DNA from: Kineosporia aurantiaca JCM 3230
Lineage (GTDB): Bacteria > Actinomycetota > Actinomycetes > Actinomycetales > Kineosporiaceae
Direction: 5' to 3'
NCBI GenBank assembly: GCA_000719025.1
Contig: JODP01000027.1
Span: 25,900-89,899 of the forward strand
Length of the DNA: 64,000 nt
A program made the position numbers and the translations under genes. Numbering within the stretch: position 1 is the stretch's first letter; every line of letters starts with the position of its first letter. Shown piece by piece: positions 37,673 through 47,567 of the stretch. The notes below the pieces were generated by a model. It saw only the letters and a list, made by a program, of their open reading frames with translations. It ran no database searches and was not told the origin of the DNA.

Positions 37673-38040
37673 TCACTCCAGGAGTCCGTGCCGGTAGAGG
37701 GCGTCGATCGGGCAGACGTGATCGCGTCGGCCTTCGGGGATGTAGAGATAGCCGGCGCCCTTGATCGCGTTGATAACCGCACCCCGCAGTGTGGCCAGAT
37801 TGATCTGGCCGTGCCCGGTGCGGCTGGTGGAGGTGTCCTCGCTGAAGCTCACGTCCCGGATATGGTGCTGCACCTCCACGCTCCAGTGTCCCCGGATCAG
37901 CGCGGCAAGTTCCGCCGGTCCGGCCTGGAAACCAGTTCTTGAGTCGGGCAGTGGCACGTTCACCTGGTCCTCGTAGCGGCTGCGTCGTCGCCTCCACAGC
38001 TGCCTGCCGCCCGCCGCTGTCGGCTCCGACCATCTTGACG
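37673..38040 (-). pseudogene. ISAs1-family transposase C-terminal fragment
   Basis: LIRGHWSVEVQHHIRDVSFSED, then SRTGHGQINLATLRGAVINA, is the C-terminal hallmark of ISAs1/H-repeat transposases (family: R-HW-IEN-HW-RDV-F-ED). The catalytic N-terminal two thirds are missing. No inverted repeat was located. Confidence 0.8.
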
Positions 38041-38178
38041 CACCTGATCTGAAGCCGTGGACCTGCCGGAAAACCAGTCCCTCAAGCCCGCGGGTGTGCG
38101 CCCGACGTGGTGGGCTCTTGGCCCATCGACATCGGCAAGGCCTGAGTTCGACCGGATGGCACTGGGGTCAGGGGAGAA

Positions 38179-38217
38179 CGAGTGGCGGGATCCGGTTCGG
38201 CGGTTATGTTGGGGATG
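38179..38217. repeat. 39-bp block, copy B
   Basis: Identical to 19936-19974 and placed at a similar distance upstream of the paralogous membrane-protein gene. See copy A. Confidence 0.8.
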
Positions 38218-38524
38218 TCGCCGCGGGGTCGAACCAGAGCCTCCTCGGGCCGGGTCACCAGCTGGGTAGTAGGGCCGATGGGCAACCCATGGCCTCCCAG
38301 GGCCGGATTGGGCGCTCTGGGCATCTTTTCCATCGCTCTTCAGCTAATTCAGAAGGCGATGAATGACGTCCATGGATCCTTCGACGGTTCCACGACGACC
38401 GGTTCCCCTGCCTGTCGTCGTGCTCGCCCTGGTCTTCGGGCGGGCGACGATGCTCGCGGCCCTGACCTCACCTCAGTCGTGGACGAAACAAACTGACCCT
38501 CAGGCATTCTCGTGAGAGTGAATC

Positions 38525-39136
38525 ATGAAACTGTATCTGGGCGTGTGGCTCACCATCGCGATCTCGCTGGGGGCGGTCTGCGTGGTGTACGCCGTGGTCG
38601 TGTTCCCGATCGGCTTGGTGATCACAGCTGCGTTCTGCGGTGCAATGACGGCCGGGACCGCGGCCGCCCTGGCTTCCGCGGACTCGACGGAGCGGCAGCT
38701 GTGGGGCAGGTGTTTACGAATCGCGCGTAACGGGGCCGGAATCGTGGTCGCCGCCATGGGGATGGTTTACGGCAGTGGCTGGTCGGGATTGCTGCTGATT
38801 CTGCTCATGGCGGCCGCTTCGCCGGCCACCCTCCGATGGGCCGCCCGGCGACTGGGCTCGTCCATCTCACCGGCCGACCGCGCGGGCGCTGTCCCGCAGG
38901 TGGGCTCCAGCTGCCTCGCGTGGGGTTCGCCGGCCCTGATGACCGACCACCAGCTGAGCTTCACCTGGCGTTTGAGCTGGCTGCAGGTGGGGCTCGCCAA
39001 CAGCCCCCGGGAGCTGCTGCAACTGGTCGAGCATCGTTCCGCCCTGCTGGACGAGATGCACCAACGCGATCCCGAGGGCTTCGGCCGGTGGCTGCTGACC
39101 GTCCCTCACCCCGCCAGCGACCCCTACCGAATCTGA
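38525..39136 (+). CDS. Membrane protein of unknown family, copy B (intact)
   Basis: 203 residues from ATG 38525, with GAGAGTG about five bases upstream. Hydrophobic segments: TIAISLGAVCVVYAVVVFPIG through LVITAAFCGAM, and GIVVAAMGMVYGSG through LLLILLMAAASP. The C-terminal 75 residues are soluble and the best conserved part compared with copy A (SFTWRLSWLQVGL, NSPRELLQLVEHRSALLDEM, FGRWLLTVPHP). I do not recognise a family. The strong conservation of the soluble tail and of the upstream GCATTCTCGTGAGAGTG suggests a functional unit with its own control. Confidence 0.75.
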   Translation: MKLYLGVWLTIAISLGAVCVVYAVVVFPIGLVITAAFCGAMTAGTAAALASADSTERQLWGRCLRIARNGAGIVVAAMGMVYGSGWSGLLLILLMAAASPATLRWAARRLGSSISPADRAGAVPQVGSSCLAWGSPALMTDHQLSFTWRLSWLQVGLANSPRELLQLVEHRSALLDEMHQRDPEGFGRWLLTVPHPASDPYRI

Positions 39137-39140
39137 GGCC

Positions 39141-39335
39141 CGGTCACCCTGGCCTGAGCCGGGCTTTCAGTTCTCGTCGAGATTGCGGACGATGTAGGTC
39201 GAGCCTCCGCTCGCCTTGGCCTCGTACATGGCGGCGTCGGCGACCCGAAGGACGTCCGCGGCCGGGAGGTAGCCGGAGGTCAGGGCCACGCCGATGCTGG
39301 CCCCGATCCGGGCTTGCGGATGAGGGGTGCCGCTA
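39141..39335. repeat. GGDEF 3'-end repeat, copy B
   Basis: Nearly identical to 22150-22341. In this copy the repeat is joined at GGGTGCCGCTA directly to an upstream part of a GGDEF gene, with the middle of the domain missing. Confidence 0.8.
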
Positions 39336-41490
39336 GGCGGTCTCCGGCGGCGTGGCCCAGGGTGTCGTTGGCCAGTTTGAACCGGTCCAGGTCGATGAAG
39401 AAGACGGCCAGGTAGCTGGTCAGGCGGCGGCCCCGGCGGTAGAGCCGCAGCAGGGCCCGGTCCAGTTCGGTGGTGGCCTGGGCGCGGTTGCACAGCCCGG
39501 TCACCGGGTCCGTGGAGGCCTGGCGGTAGGTGGCCTCCATGCTGTGGGCGTTGGTGAGCGCGGCGCCGAAGGGGGCCGCGAGCAGTTCCAGGGTGGCGCG
39601 GTCCTCGTCGGTGAACTGGTGCGGGCGGTCGCCGATCACCTTGACCACGCCGGGCACGGCCTCACCCCGGCGCAGGGGCACCACGAGCATCGAGCGGGCG
39701 CCGATGCTCCGGCAGGCCTCGAGGTTGACCCGTGCGTCCGTCTCGGTGTCGGTGCAGATCAGCGAGGCGTTCTGGGTGATCGACGAGCCGGACAGGCAGC
39801 CGGCGAACGGCTGTCGGGCTCCGACCAGGGCCTGGACCAGGTCCGGGCCGGTGAGGGGGATGCCGTTCAGCACCACGGTGCCCTCGTTACAGGCCCGGCA
39901 GGCCATCTCCTCACCTTCCTGGACCTCCACCATGGCCAGGTGGGCGCCGGTCAGCTGGGCTGCGTGCTCGCAGATCGCGTCCATCACCTTCTGGGCCGAC
40001 AGCTCCACCTCGGCGATTGCCTGCTGGGCCCGCACCACCCCTTCCTGACGGCGGCGCAACCGGACAGCCTCGGTGCGGTCGCGGGCGAAGGCGTAGAACT
40101 CCCCGTCCGAGCCGACGCCGGAGCGGTGGTTGCGCCACAGGCTGAGCTCGATCTTGACCTCGTGCCGGTCGCGGGTGAGGGCGCTGATCTCCAGCGGCCG
40201 GTCGCGGGTCCCGTCCGGCCGGCTGCGCAGCAGCTCGTGCATCTCCTCGAGGTAGAGCGGGCGCCGGTGCGGCGGCAGGATCAGTGGCCCCAGCGGCTGC
40301 CCGAGCGCCTCCTGGCGGCTCCACCCGAAAAGCTGCTCGGCCGCGTCGTTCCATTCGGTGACCAGGCCGTCCACGGTGATACCGACGAACGCGTCCCCGG
40401 CCCGGGCGATGATCGCGGCCATCCGCTCGGCCGCCAGGCGGCGTTCGGTCACGTCCTCGACCATCTTCAGGATGTTCTCCGGATGCCCGGTGTCGTCGCG
40501 CAGCAGGCTGGCCGCCACTTGCGCCCAGATGGTCCGACCGTCCGCCGTGATCAGCCGCTTCTCGAAGGTGTAGCGCTCGATCCGGCCGCTCATCAGCTGC
40601 CCGAGCAGGACCAGTTCCTCCCCGAAGTCGTCGGGATGGGTGATGTCCGCAGCACCCATCTGCAGCAGGGCCTGCTCGGAATAGCCGATGATCCGGCACA
40701 TGGCCGGGTTAACCAGCTGGAAGCGGCTTTCCGGGCTGAGCAGGACGAAACCGTTGGGGGCCAGGTCCAGCAGCTTGCGCCAGCGCTGCTCGGCCATCGA
40801 AAGCCGGGACGCGGTGTGGGACAGTTCCGCTGCCGTCCGGGCCAGTTCCGCCGTGGTCGCCCGCTCAGCGGTGACATCCCGGTTGATCCCCGCGAAAGCG
40901 ACGACCTCACCACCGTCGTCCATCACCGGGAACACCGAGGACGCCGCTGTCCCGATGGTCTCGCCGGCTCGCTCGGGATGGGGGAGAGGAATGTCTCCGC
41001 TCCATCGCCCGTGCTCCTGCAGCGCCGACAGGACCTCGTCGGCGCGCGTGGCCGTGGACGGCATGCCGGGAATCTCCTCCGGATGCCGACCCCGGATCTG
41101 GTCCAACGAGGTGCTGAACAGGGATTCTGCTGCCGGATTGCAGTCCACGACGCGGCCCTGAAGATCGCAGACGATGACCGCGTCGCTCATGGCCTGGAAC
41201 ACCCGGGAATGCCGTAATTGGGCGAGCGTCGCGTCCTCGCCGTTGCTGGTGCGTGGTTGGGGCGGGACGGCGTTCTGCGGGCGCTGATGCTTGGAGGCCG
41301 AGGTCGGGGCCGCATCCTCGACCGCGTCAGCACCGCTCACCCCCTGTGGATCGGGACGTGTGCGGCCCAGGCTGAAGCCGGAACGGGTGGACGTCACACA
41401 CCAGGGCCAATGAGGGACGTCCCTCCGTCCGGTTGCAGCCCGGACCCAGAACCGCACCGTCCCGATCCCGATGGTTGAGGACGCTTGCAC
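39280..41490 (-). CDS. PAS-PAS-PAS-GAF sensor with deleted GGDEF core
   Basis: 736 residues if started at GTG 41490; later starts, such as GTG 41340, are possible. Domains in order: PAS (about 95-210, AMSDAVIVCDLQGRVVDCNP), PAS (about 245-350, LDLAPNGFVLLSPESRFQLV), PAS (about 355-470, GITVDGLVTEWNDAAEQLFG), GAF (about 490-640), then GGDEF opening with STDPVTGLCNRAQ and FFIDLDRFKLANDTLGHAAGDRL. At GDRL the sequence jumps out of frame to the domain's last 60 residues (IGASIGVALTSGYLP at 39167-39330), removing the GG(D/E)EF active loop. It may still sense, but should not make c-di-GMP. Confidence 0.85.
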   Translation of the reverse strand: MQASSTIGIGTVRFWVRAATGRRDVPHWPWCVTSTRSGFSLGRTRPDPQGVSGADAVEDAAPTSASKHQRPQNAVPPQPRTSNGEDATLAQLRHSRVFQAMSDAVIVCDLQGRVVDCNPAAESLFSTSLDQIRGRHPEEIPGMPSTATRADEVLSALQEHGRWSGDIPLPHPERAGETIGTAASSVFPVMDDGGEVVAFAGINRDVTAERATTAELARTAAELSHTASRLSMAEQRWRKLLDLAPNGFVLLSPESRFQLVNPAMCRIIGYSEQALLQMGAADITHPDDFGEELVLLGQLMSGRIERYTFEKRLITADGRTIWAQVAASLLRDDTGHPENILKMVEDVTERRLAAERMAAIIARAGDAFVGITVDGLVTEWNDAAEQLFGWSRQEALGQPLGPLILPPHRRPLYLEEMHELLRSRPDGTRDRPLEISALTRDRHEVKIELSLWRNHRSGVGSDGEFYAFARDRTEAVRLRRRQEGVVRAQQAIAEVELSAQKVMDAICEHAAQLTGAHLAMVEVQEGEEMACRACNEGTVVLNGIPLTGPDLVQALVGARQPFAGCLSGSSITQNASLICTDTETDARVNLEACRSIGARSMLVVPLRRGEAVPGVVKVIGDRPHQFTDEDRATLELLAAPFGAALTNAHSMEATYRQASTDPVTGLCNRAQATTELDRALLRLYRRGRRLTSYLAVFFIDLDRFKLANDTLGHAAGDRLAAPLIRKPGSGPASAWP

Positions 41491-41579
41491 CGATACGGAC
41501 CGGAGCGGCGTCCACCGTTCCCGGCGACAGTGACCTGTGTAGGCTTCGCGAACGTCCCATAAGGGTGTCTGGAGGCGGT

Positions 41580-44331
41580 TTGCGCAACGACGGCGGAGTG
41601 GAACTTCTCGGCCGCAGCGCGGAGCAGGCCCTGTTGGTGGGCGTTCTGGATAGCGGTTCTCGTGCAGGCGGATCCACGATCGTGCTGCGCGGGGTTGCCG
41701 GTATCGGTAAGTCGGCGCTCCTGGGTCTCGCCGTGACGGAGGCCCGAACCCGCGGCATGTCGGTGCTCACGGTGACGGCGGTTCCGACCGAGAGCCAAGT
41801 GCCGTACGCCGGAATCGATCAGCTCCTGAAAACCCTGCTGGTGGGACAGCCGGCGAGCGCACGCAGGCTGTGGGAGGCCGCCCTCGGGAGGTCGGGCGAA
41901 CCGGCCGGCACGGTCGAGCGGTATCAGCTGGCGCGAGCGGCGCTCAATTCCGTCACGACGTCGCCTGGTCCAGGGCGGGTGCTGGTCGTCGATGATGCTC
42001 ACTGGCTCGACCGGGAGAGCTGGGACATCCTCGCCTTCATCGGCCGTCGGATCGCCGATGACAAGGTCTGCCTGCTGATGGGCATGCGGGACAGCGAGGA
42101 ATCCGAGGCCCTGCTGACCGGGTCCGGGCTGCCGGAGCACCGGATCGAGCCGCTGTCACCGGAGACGGCGGCCGTGCTGCTCGAGACGGCGGCGCCGGGA
42201 CTGGTGCCCCCGCTGGTGCAGCGGGTCCTGCACGAGGCGGCCGGTAATCCTCTGGGCCTCATCGAGTTGGGCACGGCAGCGGGCGAACTCGGGGACAGTG
42301 CCCTGTCCGCGCAGGAGCTTCCGCTCACGGAGCGTCTGGAGCGCACCTATGCCCTGATGATTTCCCGCCTGCCTGTTCTTACCCGATCCCTGATCCTGAT
42401 CGCCGCCCTCGACGACGCCGCGAGCCTGGGGGAGGTTCTCGCTGTCGCCCGTGGCCCGCACGGGCCGAACGTCACGGTGGACGATCTCGGTCCGGCGGTC
42501 GCGGCGGGCCTGCTGACCGCCGACAAGGAGATCGTGCGGTTCCGGCATCCGCTGATCAGATGGACGGTCGCCCGGGCGGCCACCGCTCCCGTCCGGTTGA
42601 CGACGCACGCCGCGATCGCCGACGTGCTGGAGGGCCAGGGGGAGCGGCAGGCCTGGCATCGGGCCGCCGCGACCCTCGGCACCGACGCCGATGTGGCCGA
42701 TCAGCTGGCCCGTACGGCGCAGCAGGCCGATCTGCGCGGCTCAACGGAGGCGGCGCAGCGCGCCTGGGAACGGTCGGCGCAGCTGACACCGGACGGCCCA
42801 TCGCGGGCGCGGCGGCTGATGAACGCGGCGCACGCCGCGGTCAAGACCAGCCAGTATGCGAACACGGCGAGCCTGCTTCCAGCAAATCGACGAGCGTCAG
42901 GTGGCGGCCGCCGACCGGACCGAGCTGGAATGGCTGCGGCACTGCTCGGACGGCTTCCAGTGGCCCTACGACCAGACGTTCGCGGTGCTGGCGGGCATCG
43001 CGGCCCGGTTGCAGGCCGAGGGACGCGGCCAGCTGACCCTTGAGGTCCTCACCGATCTGAGCATCCTCTGCTACTGGGTCGACATCGGCGCAACGGCCCG
43101 GGAACGGCTCGTGGCGCTCCTTGAGGAGATGCGCCTGCCCGAGCTGGACCCGCGGTACGTCGGGATCGTCGCCATGGTCTCCCCGATCGAGCACGGCAAG
43201 GTGTCGATCGACCGAATGCGCCAACTGTTGCTGGACCCGGCGCAAGACGTCGTTGCCGTCCAGCATCTCGGTTCCGCGGCCAGCGGGGTCGGCGACCTGC
43301 GCTCGTCGCTGGCGTTCCTGAAGACGGCGATCGCCTCGACCCGCCGGCAGGGCCAGCTGGAGTTCCTGCCGCGGTCCCTGGTCGGTCAGGCGCTGGTCGC
43401 GGCGCTGCTCGGCGACGTCCAGCTGGCGTTGACCGCCGCCGGGGAGGCCCAGTGGGTGGCGCTGGAGACGAATCAGGCGGGCTGGGTGCGCCAGGCCCGG
43501 CTACTGACGGCGCTGGCCCGCGCGCTCGCCGGTGATGCGCAGGGCGCGCTGCTCGCCGCGGACGAAAGCGAGCGGGAGCTCCTGACAGTCGGCGCCCGTC
43601 CTCTGCTGTGCCAGGTCGCCCTGATCCGCGGGGTGGCGCACCTGGCGGACGGGCGGCCCGCCGCCGCGCTCGAGGAGTTCCTGACCATGTTCGAGCCAAC
43701 CGACCTGCATTATCACGAGTTTGGGCGGCTGTGGGCGCTGCCCCATCTGGCCGAGGCGGCCGCGCTGTCCGGACGACTCGACCGGCTCCGCGCAGTCGCC
43801 GACGTGTGCGCGCCCATCGCGGAGAAGTCGGGATGGCCTCTGCTGCAGGCCAGCATGGCCTACGCGCGCGCCCTGCTGGCGCCGGAGGAGGAGGCCGACG
43901 CGGCGTTCCGGGCGGCGCTCCCACAGGTGTCCGCGGACTTCCCCTTCGAACGGGCCCGGCTGCAACTGGCGTACGGCGCCTGGCTGCGCCGTCATCGCCG
44001 GGTCGCCGACTCCCGCGGGCAGCTGCGCGCCGCCCAGCAGGTGTTCGAGGCGCTCGGCGCCGAACCCTGGGCCGAACGCGCCCGTAAGGAGGTGCGGGCC
44101 TCGGGCGAGCGCCCGCGCCGAGCGCAATCGGCGACCCTGACCCTCACGCCGCAGGAACTGCAGATCGCCCGTCTGGCCGCCTCCGGGCTGACCAACCCGG
44201 AAATCGCCGAACAACTGTTCCTGGCCACCAGCACGATCAGCACCCACCTGCACCGGGTCTACGCCAAGCTCGCGGTCACCGGCCGCAAGCAGCTCGGCCC
44301 GGCGCTGACCGACCCGATATACACCGACTGA
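41580..44331 (+). pseudogene. LAL-type LuxR regulator, one +1 frameshift
   Basis: About 916 residues if repaired. N-terminal ATPase: LRGVAGIGKSALL (Walker A) and VLVVDDAHWLDRESW (Walker B), then a long helical-repeat middle. The C-terminal LuxR helix-turn-helix is LTPQELQIARLAASGLTNPE, then IAEQLFLATSTISTHLHRVY. Start TTG 41580 follows GGAGG; GTG 41565 is an alternative. The frame shifts near 42885: CTGCTTCCAGCAA carries one extra base compared with the expected LLQQIDERQ. It is divergent from the PAS-GAF sensor. The downstream alpha/beta hydrolase is a likely target. An assembly error would restore a full gene. Confidence 0.8.
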
Positions 44332-44434
44332 TGTACGCGACGCTGGTTGCTCCGCTGACAGCGTGAGCAGCACGGCCCCGCAGGGCCGGCCAGGCGCATC
44401 AGCGCCCGGATCCGCTCATCATCCGGAGACAACC

Positions 44435-45172
44435 TTGACCAGCACACCTTCCGAGACCGGTTCCCCGACGGTCGTTCTCGTCCACGGCGCCTTCGCCGAC
44501 GCCGCCAGCTGGGCGCCGGTGACCGAACGTCTGGTCACGGCCGGCATCCCGGTGCGGGCGATCGTCAACCCGCTGCGGGGCGTGGCCCTGGACGCGGCGT
44601 ACGTCGCCGCCGCCATCAGCCAGATCCCCGGCCCGGTGCTCGCCGTCGGTCACTCCTACGGCGGGGCGATCATCACCAACGCCGTACCGCAGACCACCAA
44701 CGTGGTCGGCCTGGTCTACGTCGCCGCGTTCGCCCCCGATGAGGGCGAGGCCCTCGCCGAGATCGTGGCCAAATCCAAGGACAGCGTCCTGACCACCGCG
44801 GTGCAGCCCAGCCAGTACCCGACCGACCTGAACGGCGGCACAGCCACCGAACTCATCATCGACCCGGCCCGGTTCCGGGCCGTGTTCACGGCCGACCTGC
44901 CCCAGCTCGAGTCGGACGTCTACGCCCTCTCACAGCGGCCCATCGCTGCGGCCGCCTTCGAGGAGCGCAACGGTCCCGCGGCCTGGAAGAACCTGCCGTC
45001 CTGGGCCGCGGTGGGCACGGCCGACTACGCCGCCGGCAGCGACGTGGTCCGGCAGATGGCTGAACGCGCCGGCGCCACCATCACCGAGATCGACGGCTCC
45101 CACGTCATCATGATCTCCCAGCCCGACGCGGTCACGGCCGTCATCCTCGAGGCGCTCAAGGCCGTCAGCTAA
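44435..45172 (+). CDS. Alpha/beta hydrolase (esterase-like)
   Basis: 245 residues from TTG 44435, which has CCGGAGACA seven bases upstream; a GTG at 44363 lies in the same frame without a binding site. The oxyanion loop is VVLVHGAFADAAS, the nucleophile elbow GHSYGGA, and the catalytic His lies in GSHVIM near the C-terminus. It is the paralogue of the hydrolase at 23234. It follows the LuxR gene by about 100 bases and ends before a 20-bp-stem terminator. Confidence 0.9.
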   Translation: MTSTPSETGSPTVVLVHGAFADAASWAPVTERLVTAGIPVRAIVNPLRGVALDAAYVAAAISQIPGPVLAVGHSYGGAIITNAVPQTTNVVGLVYVAAFAPDEGEALAEIVAKSKDSVLTTAVQPSQYPTDLNGGTATELIIDPARFRAVFTADLPQLESDVYALSQRPIAAAAFEERNGPAAWKNLPSWAAVGTADYAAGSDVVRQMAERAGATITEIDGSHVIMISQPDAVTAVILEALKAVS

Positions 45173-45188
45173 TGCGTTGACCGCGAAC

Positions 45189-45232
45189 GTTGCCCGAAGT
45201 CAGGCCGCGAGAGCGGCCTGACTTCGGGCAAC
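45189..45232. terminator. 20-bp perfect stem terminator between convergent genes
   Basis: 45189-45208 pair perfectly with 45213-45232 around a GAGA tetraloop. The hairpin sits between the convergent hydrolase and lipoprotein genes and would serve both strands. Confidence 0.85.
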
Positions 45233-45291
45233 CCCTTCTCGGCGCGGAAGCGGGCGCGTTCGCGGTGTTGGGCGCCAGGCCGAGGGACGTC

Positions 45292-46086
45292 CTACACCTT
45301 GGCTGCTGGAGGACGTCGCTCAATGACCTTTGGCTTCTTCTGCTTGAACGGAGCGCCGAAGTCCGAGAGCTCCACGACGTTCTGGATGGGGTAACCCTGC
45401 AGGCTGAACTGCTCCTCGAGCCGGACCACCCGGCCCGAGCCGTCCACCCAGAGGTCGCAGGTGAAGGACTTCAGTCCGTTGGCCTGGAGCCGGTGGTAGA
45501 GACTTGGTTCCAGCTTACGGACGTCCTTGGCGGTGACCTCCCCCGAAAGCCGGGTGGTTTGGATCCAGTCCAGTGCCTCCGGTCCCTTGACCGCGGACGG
45601 GCCCCGCTTCAGGAGGAGACGCGCGAAGCCGGTCACGTTGGCGACTGGCGCTTCTGTACGTCGAACCTGCTGCCAGGAGTTGTTTTTGGAGTTCTTCTGC
45701 ACTGTGCGCGCGTAGTCGGCCCGAACTGTGCGCACCGTCTCCACGGTGCTCGCGGGAGTGTCCCCGGAAGCCAGGGCCTGGAACCGGAAATGCCCGGTAG
45801 CGGTCTTCGCGTTGAGGTTGGTCTTGCCGGTCACGAGCGCACCGAGCTGGCCGTCCACCAGGGTACGGAGCCTGATCTTCGCCGAGTAGGGGGGTTGTTC
45901 GCTCTCCCGGACCAGCAGTTCGTCGAGCGCTGAGACCTCGTCCTTGGATACCGGGGTAGCGCTTGGACCATGCTTGATCTTGGTGGTGGCCGGGCCGGCC
46001 GCGTTGGAGGAGTTGCATCCGGCGACGAGCAGGGCCAGCAGGGCGGTGAGAACCGCCAGCCGTGTAGCTGCGGATGCGCGTGCCAA
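45292..46086 (-). CDS. Lipoprotein, LppX/LprG-like fold suspected
   Basis: 264 residues from TTG 46086, with GGAGGA five bases upstream. The signal RLAVLTALLALLVAGC ends in a lipobox. The mature part has alternating strands (SAKIRLRTLVDGQLGALVTG, TGHFRFQALASG, SFTCDLWVDGSGRVVRLEEQ), reminiscent of LppX_LprAFG-type lipid-binding lipoproteins; this is inference from pattern only. The frame is open upstream to 46341 but lacks a signal there. It resembles in style the secreted protein at 46740, the two flanking an AraC relic. Confidence 0.8.
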   Translation of the reverse strand: MARASAATRLAVLTALLALLVAGCNSSNAAGPATTKIKHGPSATPVSKDEVSALDELLVRESEQPPYSAKIRLRTLVDGQLGALVTGKTNLNAKTATGHFRFQALASGDTPASTVETVRTVRADYARTVQKNSKNNSWQQVRRTEAPVANVTGFARLLLKRGPSAVKGPEALDWIQTTRLSGEVTAKDVRKLEPSLYHRLQANGLKSFTCDLWVDGSGRVVRLEEQFSLQGYPIQNVVELSDFGAPFKQKKPKVIERRPPAAKV

Positions 46087-46194
46087 TGAGTCCTCCGATG
46101 TCCTGACCAACCAGGGTGGATCATAGGTGATGCACAGGAATCGCTCCTTTGCCGTCTCAGCCTGAGGACGTGGCGGGCTCGGCGACACTGCCCA

Positions 46195-46461
46195 GGTGCC
46201 GTCGAGGATCTCGCGGCGATCGCGGGCCTGTCGCGCGCGGCGTTCGCCAAGCGCTTCACCACGGTCGTCAGCCAGCCTCCACTCGCGTATCTGACCTGGT
46301 GACGGATGACGACCGCCGCCCGCCTCCTGCTCGAGTCCCACGCCTCGCTCCGCGAGGTCGCGTCCCGCTGCGGCTACGGCTCGGAGTACGCGTTCGGCAA
46401 GGCGTTCAAGCGCGCCTACGACGTGTCACCCGGTCAGTACCGCGCCCAGCACCCGCGCTGA
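46195..46461 (+). pseudogene. AraC-family DNA-binding domain remnant
   Basis: EDLAAIAGLSRAAFAKRF and PPLAYLTW, then TGA (46300-46302), then RMTTAARLLLESHASLREVA and SRCGYGSEYAFGKAFKRAYD with PGQYR: the two helix-turn-helix units of an AraC protein in one frame, interrupted where the family has a second Trp (LTWWRM). The sensor domain is absent. Confidence 0.8.
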
Positions 46462-46739
46462 AGGTGGGCTGCCGGCGATGAAATGCCCAGCGCGGATCCA
46501 TCTCGCCACGGTCGAAGCGCTGGACCTGACCGAGAAGGAACTGCGCACCCTGGCCGAGAACTCGATGCGCGCGTGCTGGCAGTCGGGCTGAAGCAGGGGC
46601 CTGGCGCACCCGATGTTCGGGAAACCGCCTGCGCCGTCCCACAGCAGATCTTAAGCTTGCGCGGCGCCCGGGGGATCCTGGACGCAGGCGCCTGCTGCAT
46701 CCCCGCAGGCGCGCTTCGAGATCAGCGAACGGAATCGCC

Positions 46740-47531
46740 ATGTCCGCCAGTACCTCCCGAGCTCCTCGGGTCCGCTTCTTCACCGCTGCCGGTGCAGCCG
46801 TTCTGGGCGCCGCCGTGCTGCTCGCCGGCGCCGGTGGCCAGGGCAGCCAGGCGATCGCCGCACAGAAGGTGTCCGCATCCCTGGTTCAGGGAGCGGCTCC
46901 GGCCGGGACGCAGTCCCAGACCATCGCTGCACCGACGGCGATCCAGATCTACAAGGCGGCGCGCAAGAAGGCCAAGGCGGCCAAGACGGTGCGGCTGCAG
47001 GCCACGATCGAGGGCCAGAAGGACACCATCCGGCTTGACCTGCGGATGACGCGGACCGGCAAGGCCGTCGGGACCATCTCCGATCCCGTGGACGGCTCGA
47101 TGAAGGTGATCCTGGTCAGCAAGAAGAAGGGCTACATCAAGCCCGGTGAGAAGGTGATCGACCGGATCGCCGACGGGGACGCCTCGGTGAAGGCCACGCT
47201 GACGGGGCGGTGGATCGCCTTCCGCAAGGGTGATGGCCTGGACACCCTGTTCTCGCTGTCCACCATGAAGAGCTACACCCAGGACATCTTCGTCCTGACC
47301 GGGCCGCAGAGCGAGCTTTACAAGGTCAAGGGCAAGAAGGTCAAGGGGTACAAGAAGACGGTCGGCATCAAGGAGAAGGACTCCACGGGGACGATTCTGA
47401 TTGCTGCTGACGGCACCAGCCGCCTGGCGGGTTTCCAGGATCCGGGCGACCGGCTCGTCTATTCCAGCTGGAACAAGAAGGTGAAGGTCAAGGCCCCGGC
47501 GAACCCGCTGAACCTGAAGGACTTCTCCTAG
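46740..47531 (+). CDS. Secreted protein of unknown family, Lys-rich
   Basis: 263 residues from ATG 46740. The signal FFTAAGAAVLGAAVLLAGAG ends near a non-lipobox AIAA site. The mature protein starts with a helix IQIYKAARKKAKAAKTVRLQ and continues with paired strands (IRLDLRMTRTGKAVGTISD, MKVILVSKKKGYIKPGE) and a Lys-rich tail (LYKVKGKKVKGYKKTVG). The strand pattern after an exported N-terminus is similar to LolA/LppX-like lipid carriers, but I cannot assign it. No obvious operon partner. Confidence 0.75.
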   Translation: MSASTSRAPRVRFFTAAGAAVLGAAVLLAGAGGQGSQAIAAQKVSASLVQGAAPAGTQSQTIAAPTAIQIYKAARKKAKAAKTVRLQATIEGQKDTIRLDLRMTRTGKAVGTISDPVDGSMKVILVSKKKGYIKPGEKVIDRIADGDASVKATLTGRWIAFRKGDGLDTLFSLSTMKSYTQDIFVLTGPQSELYKVKGKKVKGYKKTVGIKEKDSTGTILIAADGTSRLAGFQDPGDRLVYSSWNKKVKVKAPANPLNLKDFS

Positions 47532-47567
47532 AGAGGCACTGCTCGCTGAGGGCGCGTCCTGCCGATC

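Noticed and set aside
39352..41217. A 621-residue plus-strand open frame antisense to the PAS-GAF sensor
   Set aside because: It is Gly/Arg/Gln-rich without motifs, and the opposite strand carries clear PAS, GAF and GGDEF sequence; it is a codon-bias shadow.
46501..46591. Sequence EALDLTEKELRTLAENSMRA resembling the end of an adenosine-deaminase-like protein
   Set aside because: Only about 30 residues, no catalytic part and no second supporting block.
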